A DNA stretch of 64,000 nt. It comes from Vibrio penaeicida. Lineage in GTDB: Bacteria; Pseudomonadota; Gammaproteobacteria; Enterobacterales; Vibrionaceae. Below are positions 37,074-46,561 of the stretch, in pieces. Location: positions 247,442 to 311,441 of the forward strand of contig NZ_BFAQ01000011.1 of NCBI RefSeq assembly GCF_002933855.1, in the 5' to 3' direction. Every line of letters starts with the position of its first letter. Position 1 is the stretch's first letter. Position numbers and translations under genes: made by a program. The notes under the pieces were generated by a model, which made no database searches, had not been told where the DNA came from, and saw only the letters and a list, made by a program, of their open reading frames with translations.

Positions 37074-37934
37074 CTAAAGAGAAGCCTGTGAATTACGCGT
37101 ATTGAGGTGGTTTAAAGGTAATATTTCGGGTAGCGGTTCATAAAGTTCTTCGCAGATGGAGCTGATAACGTAGTCGTAAGCACTAAATAAGAATGCTGAT
37201 ATCCCATTGGTGAGTTTGTACAAATTATCAGTATCGATAACCTCATTGTTGTTCGAGTCTTCTGCAAAATCGTTTAACACATCGCTTAGCTTTAGTTGAA
37301 CATCAGATGAAACAGGCACAGCGCAACTCAAACTGATCTGGTTTAGCCGCCTTTGAATCAAATGTCCGTAATGCAGGTAACGCCGTTTTCCTGCTTCCGT
37401 TTCAATACCCTGAATACATACTCTCAGTTGCGTTAGACACTCCATCGCTTCGCAGATCAACTGCCAGTCATGGTGGTATTGATCTGTCATGTCGTCGCGA
37501 TAAGCTTCAATCATCCAAGTGACGATGGACTCATCCATAAGGTAGAGGCACTGGCGGATGACTTTACCGTGAGATACTTGGTTTCGATTGACGCTATGGG
37601 TTCTCCACTCTTTACACATCAAGGTTAGGTTGATTATGAGCACGCGATATTTTGCTTTGTTCGAATTCTCGCTGATTTTTTTAGCTTGTACGGCGAGTAT
37701 TTTGATTTGTTCCTTTAATTTGAAAAGAGACTTTAAGGTTGCGTGCGGTGCTTGATTACCTTCGGTAAGCACTTGATGTGTCAGTGTACGATGTGCTCTA
37801 CATAACTGAATAATTTGACGCAGAAGATGAAGACTGTCGAGATGGCGTTGGTCATTTTCTGCCTTTACTTGGCTGCGTAGGAACAACGCTACGATACAAA
37901 CGGATATGACCGTTAAGCTGATTAGTATAAACAT
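37074..37934 (-). CDS. Unknown membrane-anchored protein, helical, possibly NIT-like sensor
   Basis: I do not recognise this 286-residue protein. It has one N-terminal membrane helix (MFILISLTVISVCIVALFL) and then a mostly helical soluble region rich in Leu, Gln, Arg and Cys. No catalytic motif and no output domain (kinase, GGDEF or HAMP) is present. The segment IIQLCRAHRTLTHQVLTEG recalls the first helix of nitrate/nitrite-sensing (NIT) domains, but the likeness is weak. ATG 37934 is chosen because GGGGAG stands six bases upstream; an ATG two codons earlier touches that site. Its setting between fadR and metG is not one I know from other vibrios. Confidence 0.6.
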   Translation of the reverse strand: MFILISLTVISVCIVALFLRSQVKAENDQRHLDSLHLLRQIIQLCRAHRTLTHQVLTEGNQAPHATLKSLFKLKEQIKILAVQAKKISENSNKAKYRVLIINLTLMCKEWRTHSVNRNQVSHGKVIRQCLYLMDESIVTWMIEAYRDDMTDQYHHDWQLICEAMECLTQLRVCIQGIETEAGKRRYLHYGHLIQRRLNQISLSCAVPVSSDVQLKLSDVLNDFAEDSNNNEVIDTDNLYKLTNGISAFLFSAYDYVISSICEELYEPLPEILPLNHLNTRNSQASL

Positions 37935-38046
37935 ACACATCTCCCCAGATTGGTTAGTCTATAGAGTGCATACTCAGTGCCAAAATTATATTTGTTTTAA
38001 ATCAATAATTTAAAGTTTATCGTTTCCTAGGTTGTGTGTAGGAGTA

Positions 38047-38058
38047 GTGCAATTGCAC
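38047..38058. promoter_or_regulatory. Perfect 12-base palindrome upstream of the unknown gene
   Basis: GTGCAATTGCAC, about 110 bases upstream of the unknown minus-strand gene, followed by a G-rich run. Possible operator; no other support. Confidence 0.25.
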
Positions 38059-38128
38059 CAATTGGGGGAGGGGGGCTTTGCGGAAAATTGGTCTTTGAGA
38101 AAATTTCTTTGACTGGATGACTGGGTAT

Positions 38129-38158
38129 AAAAAAACCGCCTGCAAGGTAGGCGGTTTA
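38129..38158 (-). terminator. Terminator of metG
   Basis: AAACCGCCT (38133-38141) pairs with AGGCGGTTT (38149-38157); the run of A on the plus strand gives a T tail on the minus strand. Confidence 0.8.
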
Positions 38159-38169
38159 AGTTTTAGCGT

Positions 38170-38220
38170 GCAGTTACTTGCAAGATGCAGTTACTTACAA
38201 GATGCAGTCATTTACATCAC
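38170..38220. repeat. Three imperfect 17-bp tandem repeats at the metG 3' end
   Basis: GCAGTTACTTGCAAGAT (38170), GCAGTTACTTACAAGAT (38187) and the more diverged GCAGTCATTTACATCAC (38204). The third unit includes the metG stop codon and its last codons, so the array looks like duplication of the gene's end into the 3' untranslated region. Confidence 0.6.
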
Positions 38221-40278
38221 TCGCATTCCAGGCTTAGCACCTTCATGTGGCTCAAGTAACCATAAGTCACTGCCTCCAGGGCCAGCTGCGAGAACCATTC
38301 CTTCAGACATGCCAAATTTCATCTTACGAGGTTTAAGATTCGCAACCATGACTGTGTGCTTACCTACAAGGTCTTCCGGCTTGTAGGCTGACTTGATGCC
38401 AGAGAATACTTGGCGCGTTTCACCACCAATGTCGAGTGTTAGCTTTAGCAATTTATTTGCTTTTGGCACTTCTTCGCACTCAACGATTTTCGCAATGCGT
38501 AGATCCACTTTAGCGAAATCATCAAATTCGATTTCATCTGCAATCGGGTCTTTGCTCAACTCAGTTTCTGTTTGCGCTTCTTGCGATTTTTCAGCAACGG
38601 CTTTCTCAGCTGCCGCTACTTCTTTAGACGCTTCAACCATTGCTTCTACTTTTTTAGGATCGATTCGGTTGAAAAGTGCTTTGAACTTCGTGATTTCATG
38701 GCCCGTTAATGGGGATGTAACGCCTTCCCAAGTTAGCTCATCATTCAAAAAGCCTTCTGTGCGAGCAGCAAGTGCTGGCATTACTGGTTTTAAGTAAGTC
38801 ATTAGAACTCGGAACAAGTTAATGCCTACAGAGCAGATATCTTGAAGCTCTTTGTCTTTGCCTTCTTCTTTAGCGACAACCCAAGGTGCCTTTTCATCGA
38901 CGTACTGGTTTGCTTTGTCGGCAAGTGCTGTCACTTCACGAATTGCGCGGCTAAATTCACGTGATTCATACAGCTCGGCGATGCGATCTGCCGCAGATGC
39001 GAACTCACTGTAGAGTTCTGGCTCTGCGAAATCATCTGAAAGTTTGCCTTCAAAACGTTTCGTGATGAAGCCAGCGTTACGAGACGCAAGGTTTACAATC
39101 TTGTTCACGACGTCTGCGTTTACACGTTGAGTGAAGTCTTCAAGGTTTAGATCTAAGTCGTCTATGCGGCTGTTTAGCTTCGCTGCGTAGTAGTAGCGCA
39201 AGCATTCTGGATCTAGGTGATCTAGGTAAGTACTCGCTTTGACAAACGTACCTTTCGACTTAGACATCTTCGCGCCGTTCACCGTAACGTAACCATGTAC
39301 GAATACGTTATTTGGTTTGCGGAACCCAGAACCTTCTAGCATTGCTGGCCAGAATAGGCTGTGGAAATAAACAATGTCTTTTCCGATGAAGTGGTAAAGT
39401 TCAGCGTCGCTGTCTTTCTTCCAGTATTCTTCAAAATCTAGGTCATCACGTTTGTCACATAGGTTTTTGAACGAACCCATGTAGCCAATTGGAGCATCTA
39501 GCCAAACGTAGAAAAATTTGTTCTTCTCACCTGGAATTTCAAAGCCAAAATATGGCGCATCGCGGGAGATATCCCACTGTTGCAAACCGGATTCGAACCA
39601 TTCCTGCATTTTATTGGCGGTTTCCGACTGCAGCGAACCAGAGCGAGTCCATTCTTTTAACATGCTTTCAAATTGAGGCAGGTCGAAGAAAAAGTGCTCG
39701 GAGTCTTTCATTATCGGGGTAGAACCCGATACTGCTGATTTCGGATTGATAAGCTCTGTTGGGCTGTAGGTTTCACCACAGTTGTCGCAGTTATCACCGT
39801 ATTGGTCATCAGACTTACATTTCGGGCAGGTGCCTTTTACGAAACGGTCTGGTAGGAACATTTCCTTCTCTGGATCAAACAGCTGAGAAATTGTACGGCT
39901 GGAAATAAAACCATTTTTCTTGAGCTGTAGGTAAATGTGAGAAGCCAGCTCGCGGTTCTCTTCAGAATGCGTGCTGTGGTAGTTGTCGAAGCTGATATCA
40001 AATCCAGCGAAATCTTTTTGGTGCTCTTCACTTACAGCAGCGATCATCTCTTCTGGCGTAATACCCATCTGTTGTGCTTTAAGCATAATTGGCGTGCCGT
40101 GAGCATCGTCTGCACAGATGAAATTAACAGTGTTGCCACGAAGGCGCTGATAACGAACCCAGATATCCGCTTGGATATGCTCAAGCATATGACCAAGGTG
40201 GATAGAACCGTTTGCATACGGTAGGGCACAAGTTACCAGTATTTTCCTTTTAGTAAGGTTTTTTGGATCGGTTGCCAT
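38212..40278 (-). CDS. metG: Methionyl-tRNA synthetase
   Basis: The 688-residue class I synthetase has the HIGH motif in the form [10 protein letters not shown] and the zinc site [17 protein letters not shown]. The KMSKSKGTF motif is intact, and a C-terminal EMAP/tRNA-binding domain begins near residue 585 ([20 protein letters not shown]). The C-terminal domain makes it the dimeric form. It charges tRNA-Met and initiator tRNA. It is divergent from apbC, with a 160-base gap. Confidence 0.97.
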   Translation of the reverse strand: MATDPKNLTKRKILVTCALPYANGSIHLGHMLEHIQADIWVRYQRLRGNTVNFICADDAHGTPIMLKAQQMGITPEEMIAAVSEEHQKDFAGFDISFDNYHSTHSEENRELASHIYLQLKKNGFISSRTISQLFDPEKEMFLPDRFVKGTCPKCKSDDQYGDNCDNCGETYSPTELINPKSAVSGSTPIMKDSEHFFFDLPQFESMLKEWTRSGSLQSETANKMQEWFESGLQQWDISRDAPYFGFEIPGEKNKFFYVWLDAPIGYMGSFKNLCDKRDDLDFEEYWKKDSDAELYHFIGKDIVYFHSLFWPAMLEGSGFRKPNNVFVHGYVTVNGAKMSKSKGTFVKASTYLDHLDPECLRYYYAAKLNSRIDDLDLNLEDFTQRVNADVVNKIVNLASRNAGFITKRFEGKLSDDFAEPELYSEFASAADRIAELYESREFSRAIREVTALADKANQYVDEKAPWVVAKEEGKDKELQDICSVGINLFRVLMTYLKPVMPALAARTEGFLNDELTWEGVTSPLTGHEITKFKALFNRIDPKKVEAMVEASKEVAAAEKAVAEKSQEAQTETELSKDPIADEIEFDDFAKVDLRIAKIVECEEVPKANKLLKLTLDIGGETRQVFSGIKSAYKPEDLVGKHTVMVANLKPRKMKFGMSEGMVLAAGPGGSDLWLLEPHEGAKPGMRVM

Positions 40279-40438
40279 ACTTGTTATTCGCTTTAGATAG
40301 GTATTAATGTGATAGCCGCTAATAGTACCTTAAGCAGCAGCTTACTCCAACCCGCAGACTAGGCGTATATCCTAGTTTTTTCAGGGTTCTTTGCGAAAGA
40401 ATGAAGTGTTAGGATGGACAAAAATAATTGGAGGTAAT

Positions 40439-41512
40439 ATGGAACATTTTCAATCAAAAGAAGCCCTGTGCCAGTGGCTAGGACAATACCGACATCCAAT
40501 GCTGATCGACGGATGGAGCCAGACTCCTGGAATTGTGTCTGTTTTGGCGAGTGGTGTGATTAAGATTGAGATTCCATTTATCAACAAAGCGCTACAGCAA
40601 AGCCTGAAAAATTGGATTGAAGATCAAATTAAATCCAGTGCTATTTCTTCTTTTGAATACAACATCGTGGGCAATGTGAAAGCGATGCAAACCACAGTGT
40701 TAGCTGAAGTAAAAGGTGTTAAAAATATTATCGCGGTTACGTCTGCAAAAGGAGGCGTAGGTAAGTCAACGACAGCCGTGAACTTGGCGATGGCGCTCAG
40801 TGTGTCGGGCGCTAAGGTTGGAATGCTTGATGCTGATATCTATGGTCCTTCCGTTCCTATTATGCTGGGCACTCAAGGAAAAAAACCGGATGTTCGGGAT
40901 AATAAATGGATGCAGCCCGTAAAAGCGCATGGGGTTTATACCAATTCTATTGGCTATCTTGTCGATGATGCCGACGCTGCCATTTGGCGTGGTCCTATGG
41001 CGTCTAAAGCGTTAGCACAATTGCTTAATGAAACTGAATGGCCCGATTTAGATTACCTTGTTATCGATATGCCGCCAGGAACGGGTGACATTCAACTTAC
41101 GTTGTCTCAACAGATTCCAGTGACAGGTTCTTTGATAGTCACGACTCCTCAAGATCTTGCGCTAGCCGACGCCCGAAAAGGTGCGGCTATGTTTGAAAAG
41201 GTCGATGTACCTGTGTTAGGCATGGTTGAAAACATGAGCTACCACATATGCAGCCATTGTGGTGAAAAGGAGCATATATTTGGCGATGGAGGTGCAAGCC
41301 AAATGGCTCAAGAGTTTGGTTTGGCGTTATTGGCACAAATTCCACTGCATATCTCCGTTAGAGAAGATCTAGACAATGGTGCTCCAACGGTTGTTTCTCG
41401 CCCTGACTCGCCTCATTCCGATATTTATCGAGCGCTAGCTGAAACCGTCGTAAGCCGTTTGTATTGGCAAGGTAAAGCCAAGCCAGATGCAATAAGCTTT
41501 GTGGCGGTGTAA
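40439..41512 (+). CDS. apbC: Iron-sulfur cluster carrier ATPase ApbC/Mrp
   Basis: The 357-residue protein has a short N-terminal MIP18-like region, then a P-loop of the deviant Walker A type (VTSAKGGVGKSTTAVNLA) and LDADIYGPSVP. The C-terminal CxxC (HICSHCGEKEH) binds a bridging iron-sulfur cluster in the dimer. It carries [4Fe-4S] clusters to target enzymes in the cytoplasm. The ATG at 40439 follows GGAGG; an upstream in-frame ATG lacks a site. It lies at the left edge of the accessory carbohydrate locus, with udk at the right edge. Confidence 0.95.
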   Translation: MEHFQSKEALCQWLGQYRHPMLIDGWSQTPGIVSVLASGVIKIEIPFINKALQQSLKNWIEDQIKSSAISSFEYNIVGNVKAMQTTVLAEVKGVKNIIAVTSAKGGVGKSTTAVNLAMALSVSGAKVGMLDADIYGPSVPIMLGTQGKKPDVRDNKWMQPVKAHGVYTNSIGYLVDDADAAIWRGPMASKALAQLLNETEWPDLDYLVIDMPPGTGDIQLTLSQQIPVTGSLIVTTPQDLALADARKGAAMFEKVDVPVLGMVENMSYHICSHCGEKEHIFGDGGASQMAQEFGLALLAQIPLHISVREDLDNGAPTVVSRPDSPHSDIYRALAETVVSRLYWQGKAKPDAISFVAV

Positions 41513-41577
41513 CTGCAAAGGGTAATGTCGCTTTTTACATCTTCAAACCCCAATTAGCCTAAATTTTGATAGAAATA

Positions 41578-41606
41578 CCCCCAATCAGAAGATGATTAGG
41601 GGGCAT
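41578..41606. terminator. Hairpin between apbC and the polysaccharide lyase gene
   Basis: CCCCCAATCA (41578-41587) can pair with TGATT-A-GGGGG (41593-41603) with one bulged base; T-rich flanks on both sides. Likely a shared terminator of the convergent genes. Confidence 0.6.
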
Positions 41607-41623
41607 TATTTAGTCGTTCGAGG

Positions 41624-44600
41624 TTAGTAGCTTGAGGTGATTAACCTTGGTGGTTCAAAAGCGCTATCTTTACTGTAGAACGTCGCATATTTGTTGCCTC
41701 CTTGTTCTAGACTGTACAGCCTCAACGAGATTTGTTCTTTGCCTTGTTCAAGAGCTGCTTTAACTAAATCAGTAATATTGATCGAAACAACTTGATCTTG
41801 GGTGGTTAGGTTTGACGCAATCGGATTAGATGTCCCTCTGTTCAAATTGTTATAAGTCACATCACCTTCACTCCAACTTGAGTCGATTTCCGCTACCCTA
41901 AGTGTCATGGCTTGACCAATATTTTTCACTTGAAGAGACAATTCTGCCAGATTTAAAGCGGAAGAATTCAAGTGGCTGATAGGAAACTTCAACACACTCT
42001 CACGAGTGTAACTCGATGAATTAGGGTCAAGTTTTACTATTAGGCGTGCATCCTGACCAAAATTAGTGTTGGCTGAACTCCCTCCCTGAAGGTAAGCGTC
42101 TTCAACAACGTTAACTTGTTCAACGATAGGGTCATAATCAATGTTAATGACAGGTCCTGTTTCTGTGCTTTCCTTGCTGTTAAAAGTAATCCAATTACTT
42201 TGACCGTTGTTTGCTACTAGCAATTTAATGCTGATGGTTGCTCGTTCTTGTGATGAAGCATCGCGAAGCACTTGAGAAATGTCCCATCTGAATACTCCGT
42301 TATTGTTTGTTTCTGCGGCAATCTGATCACCTGAATTTGGTGCTGAATTAGCCGTAACTGATGACTCTTCCCACGCTTGGTCATCTACTTTGTATGCGAC
42401 AACAGGTTGCGAGCTTCCAGAATTGAGCACAGAAAGTTCAAGTGTCGCGGTGTTCAAGGCAGAGATATTAACTTGATCTATCGGGAACTTAAGAAGTACA
42501 TGGCGACGATAAGATGAATTCGAATCCGCTTTAACAGACAGTTTGTTTGAAGAGCCGTAGTTATCATTTGAATAGCCACCGAAACGAACAAAAGTATCAT
42601 CTGAAGCATCTATAACTAAGTCTGGTTGTACTGTTACATCCCCCATGTTCAAAGTAACCGTTGATACATTGGTTTGTTGGTAGTTTGGTGCCGACACTTG
42701 TTCAGATGCACCTCCGTGTGAGTTATAAAAGCCAACAGAAGCGGCTCCATTGGCTTGATCCGGATCAGCAAAGTGCAATGTTGGTTGAGATGAACTTGCG
42801 TTTGTCACTATGTACATACCAGGTTGATCAGAGACTAGAGTAAACTCATCATGACTCCACTGCCCAGCCTCCCTCAGCACTAGCTGTAATACGTCATCTT
42901 GCCGATCATAAGCAACCAGAGTGTCTCCTTCTTGGAATGTAGCGAACCTATTACGAGGGGCTAATGTGGATACAGATGTGGATGTTTGTCCTGGGTAAAT
43001 AGCGTAACTGAAAGATTGATTAGTCGGATAAGCGCCATGATCTATCCAACTGGTAAACACAGTTCCAGTAATGTCACGATCACTTTGCGATGCATTCACT
43101 CTGGTCCATTGCCCTGTGCGATCTTCCACACTGACATTATACAAGCTGTTATCTAATGGCATATAAGCGATACCATTGTGAAGCACGTATGCCAGTTGGT
43201 TACCTGTGTAACTTTGAGTGCCATTAGTTAAAACATCGGAATCACCGTTGGTATAACCAATCTTCACTTCGTCGCGATACCAGCTTTGGTCAAGTGAAGT
43301 GGTTACTAAACCATCTTGGGTGGACGTTACGTCAGAGGACATAGCTATAATAGCGTCGTCAAATACGAAGTTTGCCTTCTTAACAGATACTCCAAACTTG
43401 TTCTGGCTATGTACCATGATGGCATTATTATCGGCAGACATAACTCCCGAGAAAGCAATACCACGGGTATTCCAACCTTGGTACATAGATTGACCTTGCC
43501 TACCAGTGACACCAGGTATTTTTAGCCAATCCCAAAGCGGAAAGATATTGTAATACTCATCGCCAGAAACTCGGATCGAGTGAGATCCCATCGACATCAA
43601 AGAGCCTAGCAAGTTTTCGCCATTTCCCTGCTCGATAGCCATTGTTCTGTTAGAGTGTGTTAAAGCAGAATATTGATAAGATTGTGTATTTTTCAGTAAG
43701 TAGTCGCCATTCCAATATCCCTTAATATCGCGATAGGGCATTTGGTCTGAAGTAGCCTGCCCACTTGTCACCTGATTGACTAAGTGAAAGTGTGCGGCTC
43801 TATCAGGGTTCAACCTTTCTAATGTATCTGTAGAGAACCCTCGGCCAAGATTATTCTCTCGTGAAACACCACCTCGACCTCCTGTTAAGTAATCATGGTA
43901 CCGTCCTCGGAAAGTAGGGTACATTCCCTGATCCATAAAGCTTTCCAACGCGTTTTGACTATTTGAGTTCATTGAATAATAGCCGCGTGTATACGCTTCA
44001 ACTTGCAAGGTCCTCATCACCAAAACCCAACCATAAGAATTGGTGTTTAGCATAGGTCCGTGTGCAAAAAAACTCTTATCAGCATTGATACCAATATCTG
44101 AGCGGCCAATTTCTTTCAATGCTTCATTGCTGTAGTAAGCCAACCTTTCTTCGTTTTCTCGAACGACTCCGCTGTACATATTGGCTATGGCAATGTCTAT
44201 CGCATTCGCGCCACGGCCATAACTCCAATGACTTCTGGCATTCAAATATTTTGCGTTTACCAAAGCCTGATAAGCAGAGGGAGCTACGGGTATCTCGTAA
44301 GCCTTAACATAAACCAGCAATTCGCCCACTCGATGAGGAATACCAATATAGTTAAACCACCAGCCACTATGGGTATATTCTGCGTCGGCAAATTGCTGCA
44401 TTCCGGATGAAATTACCGACAGAAGTTCTTGCTCTTCACTTTGACCACATTGGCTACTGGTATAGCATCTTGTTAAATTCAAGAGTCGTTCTAAGTGCGC
44501 GACGACAGGAAAAGCCGCAGCAGTAGAAGAAGTATAATCAATGTCTGACCATTGACCTGTAGAAGGATCAAATAACCCTCCTTCAGATATGGGAGTCAAC

Positions 44601-44809
44601 CAAGACCCCACCTCACTGACTTCTTCATTGTTCGCATCAATATAGGTAGCCATTTGTTGCGCTATACCATCAAACGTTTCTGCTTCACTTACGTTAAACG
44701 TATTTACTTCAGAATGTGAATTTGTCGTCATGGCTATTGATGTTGGTATGACGGCAACCCCCATAAGGATAGCGAGTGTGCTTTTTTTCAGTACACATTT
44801 TGTGTTCAT
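41624..44809 (-). CDS. Secreted polysaccharide lyase family 8 with two C-terminal DNRLRE/CBM96-like modules
   Basis: The 1061-residue protein has a signal peptide (MNTKCVLKKSTLAILMGVAV...), so it is exported. Residues about 40-390 form the alpha-toroid lyase domain, with the aromatic patch SGWWFNYIGIPHRVGE, GRGANAID (probable catalytic Asn202), FFAHGPMLNTNSYGW (probable His250 and Tyr259) and TFRGRYHDYLTGGRGG (Arg). Residues about 390-720 form the beta-sandwich domain, including NGENLLG and LWDWLKIPGV. Two DNRLRE (CBM96-like) modules follow at about 731-894 and 898-1061. PL8 enzymes cleave hyaluronan, chondroitin or xanthan by beta-elimination; several motifs are diverged, so the substrate is open. 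ATG 44809 follows AAGGTG; a GTG three codons earlier overlaps that site. No GlyGly-CTERM anchor. Confidence 0.86.
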   Translation of the reverse strand: MNTKCVLKKSTLAILMGVAVIPTSIAMTTNSHSEVNTFNVSEAETFDGIAQQMATYIDANNEEVSEVGSWLTPISEGGLFDPSTGQWSDIDYTSSTAAAFPVVAHLERLLNLTRCYTSSQCGQSEEQELLSVISSGMQQFADAEYTHSGWWFNYIGIPHRVGELLVYVKAYEIPVAPSAYQALVNAKYLNARSHWSYGRGANAIDIAIANMYSGVVRENEERLAYYSNEALKEIGRSDIGINADKSFFAHGPMLNTNSYGWVLVMRTLQVEAYTRGYYSMNSNSQNALESFMDQGMYPTFRGRYHDYLTGGRGGVSRENNLGRGFSTDTLERLNPDRAAHFHLVNQVTSGQATSDQMPYRDIKGYWNGDYLLKNTQSYQYSALTHSNRTMAIEQGNGENLLGSLMSMGSHSIRVSGDEYYNIFPLWDWLKIPGVTGRQGQSMYQGWNTRGIAFSGVMSADNNAIMVHSQNKFGVSVKKANFVFDDAIIAMSSDVTSTQDGLVTTSLDQSWYRDEVKIGYTNGDSDVLTNGTQSYTGNQLAYVLHNGIAYMPLDNSLYNVSVEDRTGQWTRVNASQSDRDITGTVFTSWIDHGAYPTNQSFSYAIYPGQTSTSVSTLAPRNRFATFQEGDTLVAYDRQDDVLQLVLREAGQWSHDEFTLVSDQPGMYIVTNASSSQPTLHFADPDQANGAASVGFYNSHGGASEQVSAPNYQQTNVSTVTLNMGDVTVQPDLVIDASDDTFVRFGGYSNDNYGSSNKLSVKADSNSSYRRHVLLKFPIDQVNISALNTATLELSVLNSGSSQPVVAYKVDDQAWEESSVTANSAPNSGDQIAAETNNNGVFRWDISQVLRDASSQERATISIKLLVANNGQSNWITFNSKESTETGPVINIDYDPIVEQVNVVEDAYLQGGSSANTNFGQDARLIVKLDPNSSSYTRESVLKFPISHLNSSALNLAELSLQVKNIGQAMTLRVAEIDSSWSEGDVTYNNLNRGTSNPIASNLTTQDQVVSINITDLVKAALEQGKEQISLRLYSLEQGGNKYATFYSKDSAFEPPRLITSSY

Positions 44810-44995
44810 GTTTGTCACCTTAACCCTCTGATACGGGATAAAAATGATAAGAATCTAATTCCCGATTACTAACCCTAAGCGCCCCCTACCTGTCGTTTAC
44901 GAGAATCCGCTAGATGCTGCCCAACCTTGTAACGGTTATAGGCAGTAACTTTTTTATTATGTACTGATATTACACTAAGTAAATTGTTATTCGTA

Positions 44996-45086
44996 CTTTC
45001 ATGACATTAATCACAGTTATGTCAATAAAACCCTTAATGTTCTTTCGTTACATTCTGTTTGTGTGTGAATATACTTTCATTACATT
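44996..45086. promoter_or_regulatory. Divergent lyase / murQ control region with three copies of a 13-bp motif
   Basis: CTTTCATGACATT (44996-45008), CTTTCGTTACATT (45042-45054) and CTTTCATTACATT (45074-45086) share the pattern CTTTCRTKACATT, all in the same orientation. TGACAT...ATGTCA (45002-45024) forms a dyad around the first copy. TGTGAATATACTTTCA (45064-45079) is a weak CRP-like site. The rest of the 309-base gap between the two starts shows no gene. The repeated motif is the best candidate for the RpiR regulator's sites. Confidence 0.5.
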
Positions 45087-45118
45087 TAGGGTTCATTTTT
45101 TAAGTAAGGAAAATCTCT

Positions 45119-46042
45119 ATGCGAGATAGCAATATCGACGCGCTAATAGAAAGAGAAATCAATTCACTCACCGTTGATCTTTCTAAAAAAAGCACGATGG
45201 AAGTTCTCAAAACTATTAATGCTTACGACAAAACCGTTGCTGAGTCTATTGAGCAACATCTGCCGTTTGTCGAAAAAGCCGTTGACTCAATTTGTATGCA
45301 GCTACTCAACGGCGGCCGAATTTTTTATGTCGGCGCCGGTACGAGTGGTCGTCTGGCCGTTCTGGATAGTGCTGAATGTCCCCCTACCTTTGGGACTAAT
45401 CCAGAACAGGTTCAGTCGATCATTGCTGGAGGGTTAGATGCGATGTTGGCGGCAGTAGAAGACGTTGAAGATGATGAAGCGCTATCGATAAAAAGCCTGA
45501 AAGAGCGCAACCTCAGATCGAAAGATGTTGTGATCGGTATTTCGGCAAGTGGTAGGACGCCGTTTACGTTGTCTGCGTTGGAATACGCTAATCAATTAGG
45601 TTGCCTAACTGTTGCCATTTGTACGCGAGGTCCTAGCCCTATGGGGACAGAAGCACATATTGCGATAGCGCCCGATGTAGGCGCAGAAGTGTTGAACGGG
45701 TCATCGCGCATGAAGAGTGGTACAGCGCAAAAAATGCTTCTGGGAATGATCAGTACTACCGTAATGATTCGCCTTGGCAAAGTGTATAAAAACCAAATGA
45801 TTGACTTAGTTGCTAACAACGAAAAGTTGATTTATCGGGCAGAAAATATTGTGGCATCTATCTGCCATGTTCCTTTAGACATAGCAAAAGGTTATTTGGA
45901 AAAAGCGGAATATCGCCCTCGTGTCGCAGCTTTAATGTGTTTGGCGAATATTTCAAATGAGCAGGCGTTGGGTTGCATTGAAAGTGATTTTCAATCTCTA
46001 GAAGAACAATTGCTGACTGCCAAACAAAACCATGACCAATAA
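45119..46042 (+). CDS. murQ: MurQ-type N-acetylmuramic acid 6-phosphate etherase homologue
   Basis: The 307-residue SIS-domain protein is close to MurQ in length and motifs. The motif VGAGTSGRLAVLDSAECPPTFG carries the acid/base glutamate (Glu86, equal to Glu83 of E. coli), and AAVEDVED holds the second glutamate (Glu114). GISASGRTPF and LNGSSRMKSGTAQKM are phosphate- and sugar-binding loops. MurQ removes D-lactate from C3 of MurNAc-6-phosphate by beta-elimination and hydration. Here it leads a PTS operon divergent from a PL8 lyase, and no other MurNAc gene is near. It may therefore act on a 3-O-linked uronyl-HexNAc 6-phosphate instead. AAGGA precedes the ATG. Confidence 0.88.
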   Translation: MRDSNIDALIEREINSLTVDLSKKSTMEVLKTINAYDKTVAESIEQHLPFVEKAVDSICMQLLNGGRIFYVGAGTSGRLAVLDSAECPPTFGTNPEQVQSIIAGGLDAMLAAVEDVEDDEALSIKSLKERNLRSKDVVIGISASGRTPFTLSALEYANQLGCLTVAICTRGPSPMGTEAHIAIAPDVGAEVLNGSSRMKSGTAQKMLLGMISTTVMIRLGKVYKNQMIDLVANNEKLIYRAENIVASICHVPLDIAKGYLEKAEYRPRVAALMCLANISNEQALGCIESDFQSLEEQLLTAKQNHDQ

Positions 46043-46076
46043 TTAAAAGACAAAAACAAGGAAGAGAGAATATCTA

Positions 46077-46559
46077 ATGGGTATCAATCTAACACGAGTC
46101 GACAATCGTTTACTGCACGGTCAGGTCGCTGTGGCATGGAGTCACCACGCTAAAGCAAACTTGATTGTGATTGCAAATGATGAAGTTTCCGAAGATGCCG
46201 TTCAACAAAACCTAATGACGATGTCTGCAGGAAATATGGGTGTGCGTTTTTTTTCAATACAGAAAACAATCGATGTGATTCATAAAGCCTCCCCAGAACA
46301 ACACATCATTCTTGTCGTGAGAACACCTCAAGATGTTGTTCGTTTGGCAGAAGGGGGGTTACTTCTGAACGATGTCAATATCGGCAACATGCATTATGCA
46401 GAAGGTAAAAAGCAAATCCATGTCACCGTTTCAGTGGATGACGATGATATGACAGCCTTCAAACGGCTAAGAGAGCTAGATGTAAGTTTTGCCGTTCAGC
46501 GAATGCCTCATGAGGAAAAGTTGGACGTATTTGAACTCTACGAAGCATATAAGGGATAG
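46077..46559 (+). CDS. Mannose-family PTS, IIB component
   Basis: The 160-residue protein is a IIB domain of the mannose/fructose/sorbose PTS family. The phosphorylated histidine is His14 in DNRLLHGQVAVAW. It takes phosphate from the IIA protein encoded at 48240 and gives it to the sugar passing through IIC/IID. It follows murQ by 34 bases and precedes the IIC gene by two, so all belong to one operon. The family includes carriers for N-acetylgalactosamine, N-acetylglucosamine and unsaturated glycosaminoglycan disaccharides. Confidence 0.93.
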   Translation: MGINLTRVDNRLLHGQVAVAWSHHAKANLIVIANDEVSEDAVQQNLMTMSAGNMGVRFFSIQKTIDVIHKASPEQHIILVVRTPQDVVRLAEGGLLLNDVNIGNMHYAEGKKQIHVTVSVDDDDMTAFKRLRELDVSFAVQRMPHEEKLDVFELYEAYKG

Positions 46560-46561
46560 AT

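Noticed and set aside
41624..44809. The PL8 lyase as a rhombosortase substrate
   Set aside because: Its C terminus is the end of a DNRLRE-type module (PPRLITSSY); there is no GlyGly motif, membrane helix or basic tail.
45064..45079. CRP site TGTGA-N6-TTTCA before murQ
   Set aside because: Only one half-site fits well; the other matches three of five bases and overlaps the repeated 13-base motif. Not listed as a separate feature.
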